Source: GCA-003244245 sp035276605 (lineage in GTDB: Bacteria; Actinomycetota; Actinomycetes; Mycobacteriales; Pseudonocardiaceae). From it: a stretch of 64,000 bases of DNA. Location: the NCBI GenBank assembly GCA_035276605.1, contig DATELN010000186.1, positions 29,162 to 93,161 on the forward strand. Reading direction: 5' to 3'. The position numbers and the translations under genes are program-made. The notes under the pieces were generated by a model. That model saw only the letters and a program-made list of their open reading frames with translations. It was not told the DNA's origin and did not search any database. Shown here piece by piece: positions 1-8,800 of this stretch. Numbering within the stretch: the stretch's first letter is position 1; every line of letters starts with the position of its first letter.

Positions 1-915
1 GCGGTCAGCGGCGAGTTCCTGTCTCGTGCCTACACCTCACCGATCACCCTGGGGATCCTGATCGGCTATGTCGCTGGCAAGCCGATCGGCATCGTCGCCA
101 CCTGCTGGCTGGTCACCTTGCCGAACCGAGCGCAGCTGCGGCCCCCGGTCGGCTGGGCCGCCATCGCCGGTGGCGGCGCGATCGCCGGTATCGGGTTCAC
201 CGTATCGTTGTTGATCGCCACCCTTGCCTTTGACGGCGCCGAGCTGCAGGAGGCCAAGCTTGGCGTGCTGTCCGCGGCGCTGTGCGCATCCGCCGCGGCC
301 TGGATTATCTTCGGTGGCACCGCGTTGCTGCCGGCACGGCTGCGCATCCGGGCCTTGCTGGGTACCGCGGAGCCCATCATCGACCTGGTCGAACCGGTCG
401 ATCCGGACAGCGACCACATCCGAGGCCCGGCCGAGGCGTTGGTGACCGTCGTCGAGTACGGCGACTTCGAGTGCCCGTACTGCGGTCAGGCCGAACCGGT
501 GATCCGCGAGCTGCTCGCCGATTTCGGCGAGGTGCGCTACGTCTGGCGGCATCTGCCGCTGACCGACGTCCACCCGCAGGCCCAACTAGCGGCCGAAGCC
601 ACGGAAGCGGCGGCCAGCCAGGGCGAGTTCTGGCGGATGCACGACCTGCTGATGGATCATCAGCAGGATCTGCGGCCGAGCGATCTGATCCGGTACGCCG
701 GCGAACTCGGCCTCGACGTCGAACGATTCCGCACCGAACTGCGCGCCCATACCCACGCTGCCCGGATCGCCGAAACCGTCGAGTCCGCCAGCCTCAGCGG
801 GGTTTCTGGTACACCCACGTTTTTCATCAACGGACGGCGGCATTACGGCGCCTACGACATCGACACCCTCACCGCCGCCGTCAAGACCGCCAAAGCCCGC
901 GCGGTGTTGGCTTAG
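1..915 (+). CDS. nhaA: Na+/H+ antiporter NhaA fused to a DsbA-like thioredoxin domain (5' end outside window)
   Basis: The reading frame is open from base 1, so the N-terminus lies outside the window and 304 residues are visible. Residues 1 to about 105 are hydrophobic and carry NhaA-type C-terminal segments (TSPITLGILIGYVAGKPIGI). A linker leads into a thioredoxin-fold domain with the redox motif CPYC at visible residues 158-161 and a cis-Pro-type GTPTFFING segment near the end. NhaA exchanges sodium for protons across the inner membrane; fusion to a DsbA-like domain is a known actinobacterial arrangement whose purpose is unclear. The family assignment of both halves is firm, the physiological role of the fusion is inference. 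Confidence 0.9.
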   Translation, partial: AVSGEFLSRAYTSPITLGILIGYVAGKPIGIVATCWLVTLPNRAQLRPPVGWAAIAGGGAIAGIGFTVSLLIATLAFDGAELQEAKLGVLSAALCASAAAWIIFGGTALLPARLRIRALLGTAEPIIDLVEPVDPDSDHIRGPAEALVTVVEYGDFECPYCGQAEPVIRELLADFGEVRYVWRHLPLTDVHPQAQLAAEATEAAASQGEFWRMHDLLMDHQQDLRPSDLIRYAGELGLDVERFRTELRAHTHAARIAETVESASLSGVSGTPTFFINGRRHYGAYDIDTLTAAVKTAKARAVLA

Positions 916-959
916 TGCCGTGGGCCCACAGGCCGCCTCCCAGCCGATAAGGTGTGCCG

Positions 960-1508
960 ATGCCGGCAGATAGGCGGCTCGGAAGTCGGTTGACTCACTC
1001 TGGGCGGGTCTTGGTGCAGCGGCTGCGCAGGGCCTACCGGGAGGAAGTCGATGTGGCCGAGCAGGCCCTGCTGGTGGCCTGGTCCGCCTTCGGTGTGACC
1101 TTCGGTCTCACCCGAGCGCTCACATTATGGCTGCGCAGCGGGCATGGCCCGGCGGGCGGCGGGATCGTCATCCGGGGCCGCCACATTCATCACTACAACT
1201 TCGGTATCGCTCTGTTGACCGTGGTCGGCGCGATCGCGCTGGGCGGCCTGGAGCATCACCGGCGCCACCCGTTGACCGTCACGGCCTACGGCAGCGGCGT
1301 CGCGCTCATCATCGACGAGCTGGCCCTGCTGATCGACCTTGAGGACGTGTACTGGGCCAAAGACGGGCGTTGGAGCATCGACGCCGCGATCGGCACGATC
1401 GCCACTGGCGGGCTTTACTTGGCCGCGGTGCCGTTCTGGCGCCAAGCCGCCGAGCAAGTCGTCACAACCTGCGCGGAGACAGCACGCGGGCAGATTCGCA
1501 CGCCTTGA
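960..1508 (+). CDS. Conserved integral membrane protein with HIHHYNFGI motif
   Basis: A protein of 182 residues with about four hydrophobic segments and a histidine-rich motif (GRHIHHYNFGI) before the second one; an acidic stretch (IIDELALLIDLEDVYW) follows, and together they could form a metal or proton site in the membrane. The start was set at ATG 960, five bases after the Shine-Dalgarno-like AAGGTG; a GTG at 954 is in frame and would add two residues. It begins 44 bases after the NhaA fusion gene and may share its transcript. I do not recognise a function. Confidence 0.7.
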   Translation: MPADRRLGSRLTHSGRVLVQRLRRAYREEVDVAEQALLVAWSAFGVTFGLTRALTLWLRSGHGPAGGGIVIRGRHIHHYNFGIALLTVVGAIALGGLEHHRRHPLTVTAYGSGVALIIDELALLIDLEDVYWAKDGRWSIDAAIGTIATGGLYLAAVPFWRQAAEQVVTTCAETARGQIRTP

Positions 1509-1871
1509 TCACTTGCGTGCGTCGACTCTTCCTGCTTGGCACCCATGTGACGGCAGCACAGCCAGCTGGCCAGATTGGAAGGGACTGTTGTGATGCCCAG
1601 AGTTTATGTCAGTCTCATCTAATCCGACTTTCACCGCTGCCAGCCCGGTAACTTCGAGGCTGCGGGCGAGCTGATCTTTTTCGGCGCACGACGGATTCGG
1701 AAAGTTCATGGATCTGCCGGGTGCTGACCATACTCAGGAAGCTTTCGGTTTGTTCGCCGCACCGATCTCGGCGGAATGTATGACCCTTATCGGATTCCGC
1801 AATGCGCCCATGTTTCGAGCAAACGGCCTGCGGCTTACTTCACCATGTCCATGGCGAACCGCTACCAAACA
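1509..1871. other. Intergenic region without recognisable gene
   Basis: About 360 bases without an open frame that has actinobacterial codon bias or a ribosome binding site. It is the first part of the 480-base gap upstream of the copper-radical oxidase gene and could hold its promoter; I see no repeat or RNA gene in it. Confidence 0.5.
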
Positions 1872-1891
1872 ATGTTGATGACTGTCAACAT
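1872..1891. promoter_or_regulatory. Inverted repeat, candidate operator
   Basis: ATGTTGA and TCAACAT form perfect 7-base arms around a 6-base centre, 100 bases upstream of the copper-radical oxidase start at 1992. The size and position suit a dimeric repressor site. No regulator gene is adjacent, so the binding protein is unknown. Confidence 0.4.
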
Positions 1892-1991
1892 ACCGGGTTA
1901 AACCCCCGTCGGGCGTAACCACCACAGGAGGGTCGGCGTTAGAGCGGTGCAGGCATGTTCCGCATCAGGCTGACTCGGTGGAAAGCAGGAC

Positions 1992-3566
1992 ATGGCATTC
2001 ACAACAAGTCGACGCTGCGCCCTGATGCTGCTCATGACTCCTGGCCTGGCATTGCTCTACGGCGGCACGGCGCGCGCTGCGGCACAAAGTATCACTTATG
2101 CACAGCCTGGGGCCGGCCGCGCCGAATATTTCGCCTGGGCACGGCTGGGACGGTGGAGCCAGGTTTTCAAGCTGCCCAACGTGGCGATCCACACACACGT
2201 GTTGCCGAACGGAAAGGTGCTCTTTTGGGGGCGGCGGGACCGCCCTACCGACTCGATGCATGCCCATGCCTGCATGCCATTCATCTGGGATCCCACAACT
2301 GGAAAACTGGCCGCCACACCTGCGCCCACCCGCGCGGACGGCACAAAAGTCAACTTATTCTGCTCGGGACATGCCTTTCTGCCCGATGGCCGGCTGCTGG
2401 TCGTGGGCGGGCACGTCACCGACGGCGACGGGCTCGACCAGGCCTGCCTCTACGACTACCGCACCAACACGTGGACAGCCCTTCCGGTGATGAACCAGCG
2501 CCGGTGGTATCCGACCGCCACCGCGCTTCCCGATGGCACCGTGCTGGTGTCGTCAGGCAGTTACAAAGAAAACGGTACAGTCGTGATCAACGATATCCCG
2601 CAAATGTGGGATGGGCGCCAGTGGGGACCGGCTGCCCGCTTTGCCGGCCTGCCGATGTATCCGCGGCTGCACATCGCGCCGAGCGGGCAGATGTTCGCAT
2701 CTGGCTCGAATGCCATCATTTACGCCGATGCTCACGGTGGTTGGTCTGCGCTGTCCCGGCCACGGGGAACAAGGCAGAACGGCGAGCGGCAGTACGGCCC
2801 TTCGGTGATGTACGACGCCGGAAAGGTCATCTACATCGGAGGCAGCAACGATGAAGGCACCGATGTCCCGACTGCCACGGCGGAGGTAATCGATTTTTGC
2901 GCTAATCCCCCGGTGTGGCACCAGACCGCGAGCATGCACTTCCCGCGCCGCCAGCATAACGCGACAGTTCTCGCGGACGGGACTGTGCTCGTCACCGGAG
3001 GGACCGGCGGGCCAGGCTTCAACGACCTGTCGCCAGGAAAGCCTGTCCATGTTGCCGAACTGTGGGATCCGGCAACGGAAGAATGGACCAAGCTGGCTGC
3101 CGAAAGGGTGGACCGCTGCTACCATGCGACAGCCGTGTTGCTGCCGGATGCGACGGTGCTCAGCGCGGGTGGGGGCGAGTTCGCCGTGGGTGGCCAATCG
3201 AATGATCTGCGGCACAGCCACCGCAACGCGCAGATTTTTCATCCACCGTATCTGTTCCGCGGCCCACGCCCGCAGATCGCATCGGCCCCCACGGACATCA
3301 CGTACGGCCAAATATTCTCACTGAAAATCTCAGGACCAGCCATCGCAAAGGTCACGTGGATAAGGCTGCCCTCGGTGACTCATGCTTCAGACCAGAGCCA
3401 GCGCCTGACCGTCTTGAAATTTCGTTCCGACGCTGGCGGTCTCACCGTTACTGCACCCACCGGGCCGGAAATCTGCCCACCTGGGCATTACATGCTTTTC
3501 GCTCTCAGCGATGCTGGCGTGCCCTCAGTAGCGCGGATCGTGCGGATCAGCCCACCAGGTGCGTGA
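1992..3566 (+). CDS. Secreted copper-radical oxidase (glyoxal/galactose oxidase-like, AA5 family)
   Basis: A 524-residue protein with an N-terminal signal peptide (hydrophobic MLLMTPGLALLYGG, then ARAAA), a kelch-type beta-propeller and a C-terminal Ig-like E-set domain. All residues expected for the copper/Tyr-Cys cofactor are visible: Cys124 (FCSGHAF) and Tyr173 (RRWYPT) for the thioether, Tyr377-His378 (RCYHA) and His464 (SVTHAS) as the other copper ligands. Such enzymes oxidise primary alcohols or aldehydes with O2 and give H2O2; the substrate cannot be told from sequence. A paralogue lies at 15295-17496. An inverted repeat 100 bases upstream may control it. Confidence 0.88.
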   Translation: MAFTTSRRCALMLLMTPGLALLYGGTARAAAQSITYAQPGAGRAEYFAWARLGRWSQVFKLPNVAIHTHVLPNGKVLFWGRRDRPTDSMHAHACMPFIWDPTTGKLAATPAPTRADGTKVNLFCSGHAFLPDGRLLVVGGHVTDGDGLDQACLYDYRTNTWTALPVMNQRRWYPTATALPDGTVLVSSGSYKENGTVVINDIPQMWDGRQWGPAARFAGLPMYPRLHIAPSGQMFASGSNAIIYADAHGGWSALSRPRGTRQNGERQYGPSVMYDAGKVIYIGGSNDEGTDVPTATAEVIDFCANPPVWHQTASMHFPRRQHNATVLADGTVLVTGGTGGPGFNDLSPGKPVHVAELWDPATEEWTKLAAERVDRCYHATAVLLPDATVLSAGGGEFAVGGQSNDLRHSHRNAQIFHPPYLFRGPRPQIASAPTDITYGQIFSLKISGPAIAKVTWIRLPSVTHASDQSQRLTVLKFRSDAGGLTVTAPTGPEICPPGHYMLFALSDAGVPSVARIVRISPPGA

Positions 3567-3592
3567 CCGCGGCATAGGCATAGATCGGCAGA

Positions 3593-4513
3593 TCATCCGG
3601 CGTGCAGCCGGGCACCCCATCGGGTCGTGACGGCCTGGCCCGGTTCTAACCGGCGCACGCCGTTGCCCGATTGGAAGGCATTCGGTGGGCAGGTCATCGG
3701 CTCAGCTCCGAGTCCCCGGCGGCGACGATGAGGACGCAGCGTGTCGCCGGTGAACAGCTCAACGAGCGGGTAGCTGCCATCCACCCATAGTTCGGCGCTC
3801 CTGCCGTCCGGCCCGGCTAGCCGCACCCAGGCCCGGCCAGTGTCGTCGCGCGCGAGATCGGTGAAGGCGAAGTCGATCTGTTGATCTCCCAGCCGGCGGC
3901 CCTGAGAAAAGTCAAAGCTGCCACCGGCCACCGGCTCGGTGCCGGTCGGCAGTTGGCGGTGCGGGTCGGTGACGATCCGGGTGCCGGCCGCAAAGCTCAG
4001 CACGGCATCGTCAATCAGGCCGCCGCCTGGCGACAGGTACGGGTGCTGGCCGCAACCGTACGGGCAGGCCTGCTCACCGCGGTTGGTTGCCGTGGTGGTG
4101 ACCGTCAAGCCCTCCTCGTCGAGGACGTAGTCCACCGCCACGTCCAGTAAGAAGGGGTACCCCGTCAGTGGGTAGAGCCGGGTGCCCATGGTGACCCGGT
4201 TGCTGTCCTGGCGCACCGCATCCCAGCACCGCCAGCGCAGCAACCCATGGATCGCGGTGCCCTTGTCCGGCTCGGTGACCGCAACCTGATAGTCGACACC
4301 GTCGAACCGGTAGCGACCGTCGGCCAACCGGTTAGGCCAGGGCACCAGCGGAGCGCCATGCGCACCGTCGCACATGGCGTCGCGCGGGTAGGGGTCCAGC
4401 ACCGCCCGGTCGCCGACCCGGTACTCCCGTACCCCACCGCCGACCTCGACCAGCACCGCCACCTGGTCGCCATACCGGATCTCGTACTGCCGCCCTGATG
4501 GTGGGATGCTCAT
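3593..4513 (-). CDS. Aldose 1-epimerase family protein
   Basis: A cytoplasmic protein of 306 residues of the galactose-mutarotase superfamily. Typical elements are the early NRLADGRYRFDG segment, the IHGLLRWRCWD stretch with the catalytic-type histidine, and CGQHPYLSPGGG with the second histidine. The start was set at ATG 4513, preceded by GAGG at normal distance; an in-frame extension upstream would run into the neighbouring gene. The enzyme interconverts alpha and beta anomers of aldoses; the exact sugar is unknown. Confidence 0.85.
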   Translation of the reverse strand: MSIPPSGRQYEIRYGDQVAVLVEVGGGVREYRVGDRAVLDPYPRDAMCDGAHGAPLVPWPNRLADGRYRFDGVDYQVAVTEPDKGTAIHGLLRWRCWDAVRQDSNRVTMGTRLYPLTGYPFLLDVAVDYVLDEEGLTVTTTATNRGEQACPYGCGQHPYLSPGGGLIDDAVLSFAAGTRIVTDPHRQLPTGTEPVAGGSFDFSQGRRLGDQQIDFAFTDLARDDTGRAWVRLAGPDGRSAELWVDGSYPLVELFTGDTLRPHRRRRGLGAEPMTCPPNAFQSGNGVRRLEPGQAVTTRWGARLHAG

Positions 4514-4583
4514 TCGACCTCGCAAAGCTCCGGTGACGTCTTTATCGGATACACCTGCTAAGCCCGCGCCAAACCGACCGTCA

Positions 4584-5057
4584 TTAGGAATCGTGGTGGT
4601 CGGCCTTCGGCGGGGCAGGTGCTCCGGAACCCAGCGGTGAGGTGCGCACTGCATCTCCGTCTTGCGCGGTGGTCGACCAGGCGGCGGTGAGGGCGCTCAA
4701 CGACAGGAGTAGCTCTTCGCCAGCGGCCAGATCGCCCGCTGGGAGCAGCGCAGACCAGAACGGGCGGTGGGCGTCCGCGGTGAGCACCGCGGCGACTTGG
4801 CCATGCAGGGGGCTTCGGTGGCAGGTGGCGGTGATTTGCACGTAGCGGTTGCCGGAATCTTCGGCCCGCCAGGCGCAGATGATCGGCTCGGGCAGGGCGT
4901 ACGCCCAGGCCAGCAAAGCCGAAGGGTTGTCCACGGTTGCTGTGACATCGCCGACGATGTCCAGTTCATTGCTGATGCGCAGTAGCGTAGACAGCTGTTT
5001 GGCGTTGGGGGATGTCAACATCGTGGATATCCCGGGCCGGGGTGGTTCGGGCGCCAT
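4584..5057 (-). CDS. Hypothetical protein, possibly YbjN/sensor-like
   Basis: A 157-residue soluble protein with no signal peptide or membrane segment. The central part (ITATCHRSPLHGQVAAVLTADAH) and the overall size recall YbjN-type or ESX-chaperone-like alpha/beta folds, but I cannot place it in a family. An internal ATG at 5021 (MLTSPNAK) is another possible start. It precedes the epimerase gene on the same strand by about 70 bases and may be cotranscribed with it. Confidence 0.6.
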   Translation of the reverse strand: MAPEPPRPGISTMLTSPNAKQLSTLLRISNELDIVGDVTATVDNPSALLAWAYALPEPIICAWRAEDSGNRYVQITATCHRSPLHGQVAAVLTADAHRPFWSALLPAGDLAAGEELLLSLSALTAAWSTTAQDGDAVRTSPLGSGAPAPPKADHHDS

Positions 5058-5178
5058 AACGCTCGCGGAGATCAGTCCGATCGGCGCCGAATTGGCCGGC
5101 TGGCGGGGTGCCGCAGCGACGCGCGTGGGACCCCGCCAGCGCCAAGCGGACTATCTGGGGACTTGCTCAGTGGACGGC

Positions 5179-5610
5179 TCAGGCGTTGATCTGCTTACGT
5201 GAGTTGCCCCCAGCGATCTCAATCTTTCGGGGCTTGGCTTTCTCGGCGATGGGGATGCGTAGGGTCAATACCCCAGCGTCGTAGGTCGCCTCGATGCGGT
5301 CGGTATCGAGAGTCTCGCCAAGGAATAACTGCCGGGAAAACACCCCGCGCGATCGTTCAGCGACCTGTAGCTCGACATCCTCACCGTAGCTGTAAGTGCG
5401 CTCGGCTTTGACGGTGAGGACATTGCGCTCGACGTTGAGGTCAACGGAGGAGGGGTCTACTCCCGGTAGGTCAAAGTGCACGACGAACTGATCCCCGTCG
5501 CGGTAGGCGTCCATGGGCATCAGCGCCGGACGCGACCAGGTGCCGTTCTGGCCGAACAGTTGCTGGGTGAGCCGGTCCAGCTCCCGGAACGGGTCGGTAC
5601 GCATCAGCAT
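5179..5610 (-). CDS. Hsp20 / alpha-crystallin small heat-shock protein
   Basis: A 143-residue cytosolic holdase chaperone. It opens with MLMRTDPFRELDRLTQQL, the signature of the mycobacterial 18-kDa antigen group, has the alpha-crystallin core (residues about 35-125) with the GVLTLRIP motif and ends in a C-terminal INA. The start at 5610 is chosen because GGAAGGAGAG lies about ten bases upstream and the family begins there; the frame is open further up to 5700. A MerR/HspR-like regulator gene lies about 540 bases away on the other strand, a pairing common in actinobacteria. Confidence 0.93.
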   Translation of the reverse strand: MLMRTDPFRELDRLTQQLFGQNGTWSRPALMPMDAYRDGDQFVVHFDLPGVDPSSVDLNVERNVLTVKAERTYSYGEDVELQVAERSRGVFSRQLFLGETLDTDRIEATYDAGVLTLRIPIAEKAKPRKIEIAGGNSRKQINA

Positions 5611-5668
5611 TGAGGATCTCTCCTTCCTGAGCGTCTTCCTTAACATCATCGGCGACGTGGTTGATAGC

Positions 5669-5682
5669 ACCACTGTAGTGGT
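5669..5682. promoter_or_regulatory. Inverted repeat upstream of hsp20
   Basis: ACCACT and AGTGGT flank a two-base centre, about 60 bases upstream of the hsp20 start, inside the likely promoter region. It is a candidate site for the MerR-like regulator encoded at 6155. It does not match the classical HAIR consensus (CTTGAGT-N7-ACTCAAG). Confidence 0.4.
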
Positions 5683-5700
5683 ACGTAAGTAATACCGCAT

Positions 5701-6091
5701 CTACCAACAGAAGTCAAGCTTGAGGGGCAACGTAAGGTTAGTTGATACAACTAGACGCAAGCCAAGCGCAGCCGGCGAAGGATCCGCAGGTAGATAGTAC
5801 AGCGGTGAACTCTAAGGACTTCGGCGCGCCAGGCCCAAGTCCGCTGCTCAACACCAGCGTCACCATCGGGACGCCGCCAACGACGTACCACACGGGTAGA
5901 CAAGCTTCGTCTCGTGTCATAGAATCCACCGCACAGACAGCACGAGGTTGCTCCCTTCGCGAGGAGGTGGTAGCGCGGACTGTGAGATCGGTGGTGGTGC
6001 CTCGCTCTTTCGCGCCACCCTCAGCCGGCTTGGGATTCAGCCGGCCTTCCCGCCCCGACAGGCAGCGCTGGGGCGGTGTCTAAAACAACGT
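5701..6091. other. Non-coding divergent region between hsp20 and the MerR gene, with a T-box-like stretch
   Basis: No credible gene is seen. At 5959-6005 GCGAGG and CCTCGC can pair around TGGTAGCGCG (5968-5977), which differs by one base from the T-box core TGGNACCGCG. No tRNA synthetase follows, so this is at best a relic leader. The region probably contains the promoters of hsp20 (leftward) and of the MerR gene (rightward). Confidence 0.35.
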
Positions 6092-6133
6092 GGGGCTTTG
6101 GCCGCCGCGAGCAGGTACGGCGGCCAAAGCCCC
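6092..6133. terminator. Strong hairpin with 15-bp perfect arms
   Basis: GGGGCTTTGGCCGCC (6092-6106) and its exact complement (6119-6133) flank a 12-base loop, 22 bases before the MerR gene start. There is no T-tract. It could act as a factor-independent stop for rightward leader transcription, or as an RNA structure in the 5' leader of the regulator gene. Confidence 0.55.
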
Positions 6134-6154
6134 CATTCGTGACCCGGAGATTAG

Positions 6155-6469
6155 GTGACCGAACCTCGGGGCATTGATGACAAGCTCAACGATCAGGAGT
6201 TCCCGGCCTATACGATGGGGTTGGCTGCCGGCTTGCTGGGGGTGCAACCGGCTTTTTTGCGCAGCCTGGACGCCGCCGGGCTGTTGACCCCGGAGCGCTC
6301 CGCTGGCGGGCAACGCCGTTACAGCCGCGCCGAACTCGCGCTAGCCTTTGAGGTGCGTGCACTACTTGACCAGAACATGCCCCTAGCCGCGGCTATCCGC
6401 ATTGTCAGCCTCGAGCACCAGCTCGCCGCAGCCCATCAGCGCATCGCCCAGCTCGAGCAAAACGACTGA
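6155..6469 (+). CDS. MerR-family regulator, HspR-like
   Basis: A 104-residue DNA-binding protein. The winged helix-turn-helix (residues about 18-65) reads YTMGLAAGLLGVQPAFLRSL followed by a GLLTPERSAGGQRRYS wing, and the tail is a short coiled coil (SLEHQLAAAHQRIAQLEQ) for dimerisation. No effector domain is present, as in HspR-type members. GTG at 6155 is preceded by GGAGA. Its position next to a divergent hsp20 gene suggests control of that gene; this is inference from context. Confidence 0.87.
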   Translation: MTEPRGIDDKLNDQEFPAYTMGLAAGLLGVQPAFLRSLDAAGLLTPERSAGGQRRYSRAELALAFEVRALLDQNMPLAAAIRIVSLEHQLAAAHQRIAQLEQND

Positions 6470-6479
6470 ACCCACGGGT

Positions 6480-7613
6480 TTAGGAAACGGCGGTGCCGAT
6501 GAGGTGACCGACGCCGAAGGTGACGGCAGCGGCAAGACCCCCAACGATGACCTGGCGAGCGCCGCCACGCAGCCAGGAACGACCGTTGAGGATTCCTATC
6601 CCGGCCCCGACTGCGAACATCGCGAGCACCGCCAAGGCGACCGCCGCCAGCAGTGCCACCATGCCACCCCGGACCAGGTAAGGCAGCACCACCACGAAGG
6701 CACCCAAGGCGAAGGCAAGCAGGCTTGAAAACGCGGCCAACCATGGGGAGCCCAGCTCATCGGGATCCAGGCCAAGTTCTTCCCGCGCCAACGTGTCCAG
6801 AGCTACCTCAGGGTTGGCCATGATGCGGTCAGCCAGCCGCTCGGCCTCCTTGCGGTCCAGCCCCTTGGCACGGTAGAGCAACACGAGCTCGGCGCGCTCC
6901 TCTTCCGGCTTCTCAGCCACCTCCTGAGCTTCCAGAGCGATTTCCCGCTGGTACATCTCCCGTTGGCTAGACATCGACACGTACTCGCCGGCCGCCATGG
7001 AGAATGCGCCCGCGAGCAAACCTGCGACCCCGGCCAGCAGGATGGCACTGCGTGACGAGCCGGAGCCGGCAAAGCCCATCACCAGCGCGGTATTGGACAC
7101 CAGCCCATCGCTGACGCCGAATACCCCAGCTCGCAGGCTGCCGGAGCGGTCGGTGCGGTGCCAAGGTTCGGTGCGCGCGATCTGCTGCTGCGGGTTAGGT
7201 CGGTTGCCGCCCATGAGCTTGGAAATCGTGCGAGCGTGGCGGCGCTCTTCGGCGGCCATCCCCGGTGCGGCGTCGGGCTCGTCGTCATACATGCCCGCAT
7301 CGGCGCGTTCACTGCGTTCGATCAGCGGCAGCACCGCCGCGGTGGACAACCGGCGCGCGGCAAGACCGATCAGTCTCGTTCGCAGGCTCGGTCGTCGCAC
7401 GGGCGGAACGGCGGCCCCGGCAGCCCGTAGCTTGCCCTCCCAATGCCCGGCATGACGGCGTTCGATTGCCGCCAGCTCCTCGAATATCTTGCGACGTTCA
7501 CCCGTCTCAGCAGCTGCCAGCCGGGCATACAAGGCAGCGGCATCCCGCTCACTGTTGAGCAGATCACGCCACCGATGCACCTGACTGCGCTCAACCTGAC
7601 TCATGTGAGTCAA
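6480..7613 (-). CDS. Ferritin-like/VIT1 fusion membrane protein (MbfA-type iron or manganese exporter)
   Basis: A 377-residue protein with a soluble N-terminal ferritin-like domain (about 10-130) containing paired ERRH-type motifs (ELAAIERRHAGHW, AAEERRHARTI) that would bind a di-metal centre, then a VIT1/CCC1 transporter domain: FGVSDGLVSNTALVMGF, the conserved GAFSMAAGEYVSMSSQRE, a charged cytosolic loop and three C-terminal membrane segments. Family members move Fe2+ or Mn2+ out of the cytosol. It is convergent with the MerR gene, ten bases apart. ATG 7604 is an alternative start. Confidence 0.88.
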   Translation of the reverse strand: MTHMSQVERSQVHRWRDLLNSERDAAALYARLAAAETGERRKIFEELAAIERRHAGHWEGKLRAAGAAVPPVRRPSLRTRLIGLAARRLSTAAVLPLIERSERADAGMYDDEPDAAPGMAAEERRHARTISKLMGGNRPNPQQQIARTEPWHRTDRSGSLRAGVFGVSDGLVSNTALVMGFAGSGSSRSAILLAGVAGLLAGAFSMAAGEYVSMSSQREMYQREIALEAQEVAEKPEEERAELVLLYRAKGLDRKEAERLADRIMANPEVALDTLAREELGLDPDELGSPWLAAFSSLLAFALGAFVVVLPYLVRGGMVALLAAVALAVLAMFAVGAGIGILNGRSWLRGGARQVIVGGLAAAVTFGVGHLIGTAVS

Positions 7614-7694
7614 CCACCGCCAGCAACTCGCCCAGCCGCCTGAGCAGTCAGGTTACCGACTTCATCACCGCGTTGCCGGATTGGTGACCAGCGA

Positions 7695-7928
7695 TCAGTT
7701 CAGCTGCCGTTCCACCGATTGCTCTTGCAAGTTATCCAAGAGGTCATCGACGGCGGACGCGCCACTGTTCGCATCGGCGGCGACGGCCACCTCGTCCTGC
7801 CACTGTGTCGCGGCCGCGAACAGGTCATCGGCAGTCATGCTGCCCAGCTGTTCCCGGGTGATCCCCATCATCGTGAGTAGATCATCCAGAGAGGGTTTTT
7901 GCGGGCCAGACGGAAGGTCCTGAGTCAT
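7695..7928 (-). CDS. Small hypothetical acidic protein
   Basis: A 77-residue acidic, helical protein (SLDDLLTMMGITREQLGSM, DDLLDNLQEQ). The start is well supported by AAGGAG six bases before the ATG. No family is recognised. It lies between the iron transporter and a DUF1345 membrane protein, all on the minus strand but with gaps. Confidence 0.65.
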   Translation of the reverse strand: MTQDLPSGPQKPSLDDLLTMMGITREQLGSMTADDLFAAATQWQDEVAVAADANSGASAVDDLLDNLQEQSVERQLN

Positions 7929-8059
7929 AGCGTCTCCTTGAATAATGTTAACGATGCGTAGGCTGATGTTACGCAGAGTGCATATACAGCCGGCTAGCGA
8001 CCCGGAAGTAAACCATGGGCTTCCTGCCGCCAGCGCACGGCCTCTGATCGGCGCGCCAT

Positions 8060-8740
8060 TTACCTGCTGCTCAGGCTGGCGACCAGGTTGATGGTGGTAG
8101 CCAGGATGCCGGTGCCGAAAAGGTAGGACAGCAAAGCGTGCCGGAGCGCCGTGCGCCGGATGATCCCGCTTCGCAGTGAGGTGTCGGAAACCTGGAAAGT
8201 CATACCGATGGTGAAGGCGAGGTAGGCAAAATCCGTGTAGGTGGGAAGATCAGGCTGGTTGAAGTCGATGCCGCCGGCTTTGCCGGAGTAGTAGAGGTTG
8301 GCATAGCGCAGCGTGAACACGGTGTGCACCAGGGCCCAGGAGACGACGACAGACACGAGGCCGAGCGCGACCCGGACAAGCTCCGCGAAACCGTGCAGCT
8401 GCGCCGCCCGCACCAAGACGAAACCGACCGCGACGAGGCTGGCAACGGCCGCACTGAGCAGTATCACATCGGTGACGGCGCGGTCGGGGTCGGTGGTCGT
8501 GGCGCGCTGTGCGGTCGCCTGCGCGTCACGGTTGCGAATCACGAGCCACAACCAGGTGATGTAAACCAGCGAGGCGCAATCCCAACCCACCAACAGGCCT
8601 ATGGGTACCGAGACCGTCACCATCATCAGCGCTGCCGCTACCACGCCGATCAAGGCCGAGATGGCCACCTCCGTACGGGCAGAAAACCTGGTGTCGGGAG
8701 TGCTACGGCCGTTGGGTTGAGCTGCCACGTCGATGAGCAT
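8060..8740 (-). CDS. DUF1345 family membrane protein
   Basis: A 226-residue protein with about six hydrophobic segments. The C-terminal half contains the features of DUF1345: VHTVFTLRYANLYY, then DFAYLAFTIGMTFQVSDT and a final segment (LLSYLFGTGILATTINLV). The function of the family is unknown. No obvious ribosome binding site distinguishes between the first in-frame starts. Confidence 0.85.
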   Translation of the reverse strand: MLIDVAAQPNGRSTPDTRFSARTEVAISALIGVVAAALMMVTVSVPIGLLVGWDCASLVYITWLWLVIRNRDAQATAQRATTTDPDRAVTDVILLSAAVASLVAVGFVLVRAAQLHGFAELVRVALGLVSVVVSWALVHTVFTLRYANLYYSGKAGGIDFNQPDLPTYTDFAYLAFTIGMTFQVSDTSLRSGIIRRTALRHALLSYLFGTGILATTINLVASLSSR

Positions 8741-8800
8741 GCTCTATCAACCCAGCGGACTTTGCGCGACGCGGCACGGCCGCCGCAGTCGCTGCCATGC

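Noticed and set aside
5715..5760. HAIR operator (CTTGAGT-N7-ACTCAAG) for HspR
   Set aside because: Only a CTTGAG half is present at about 5717; the second half is missing.
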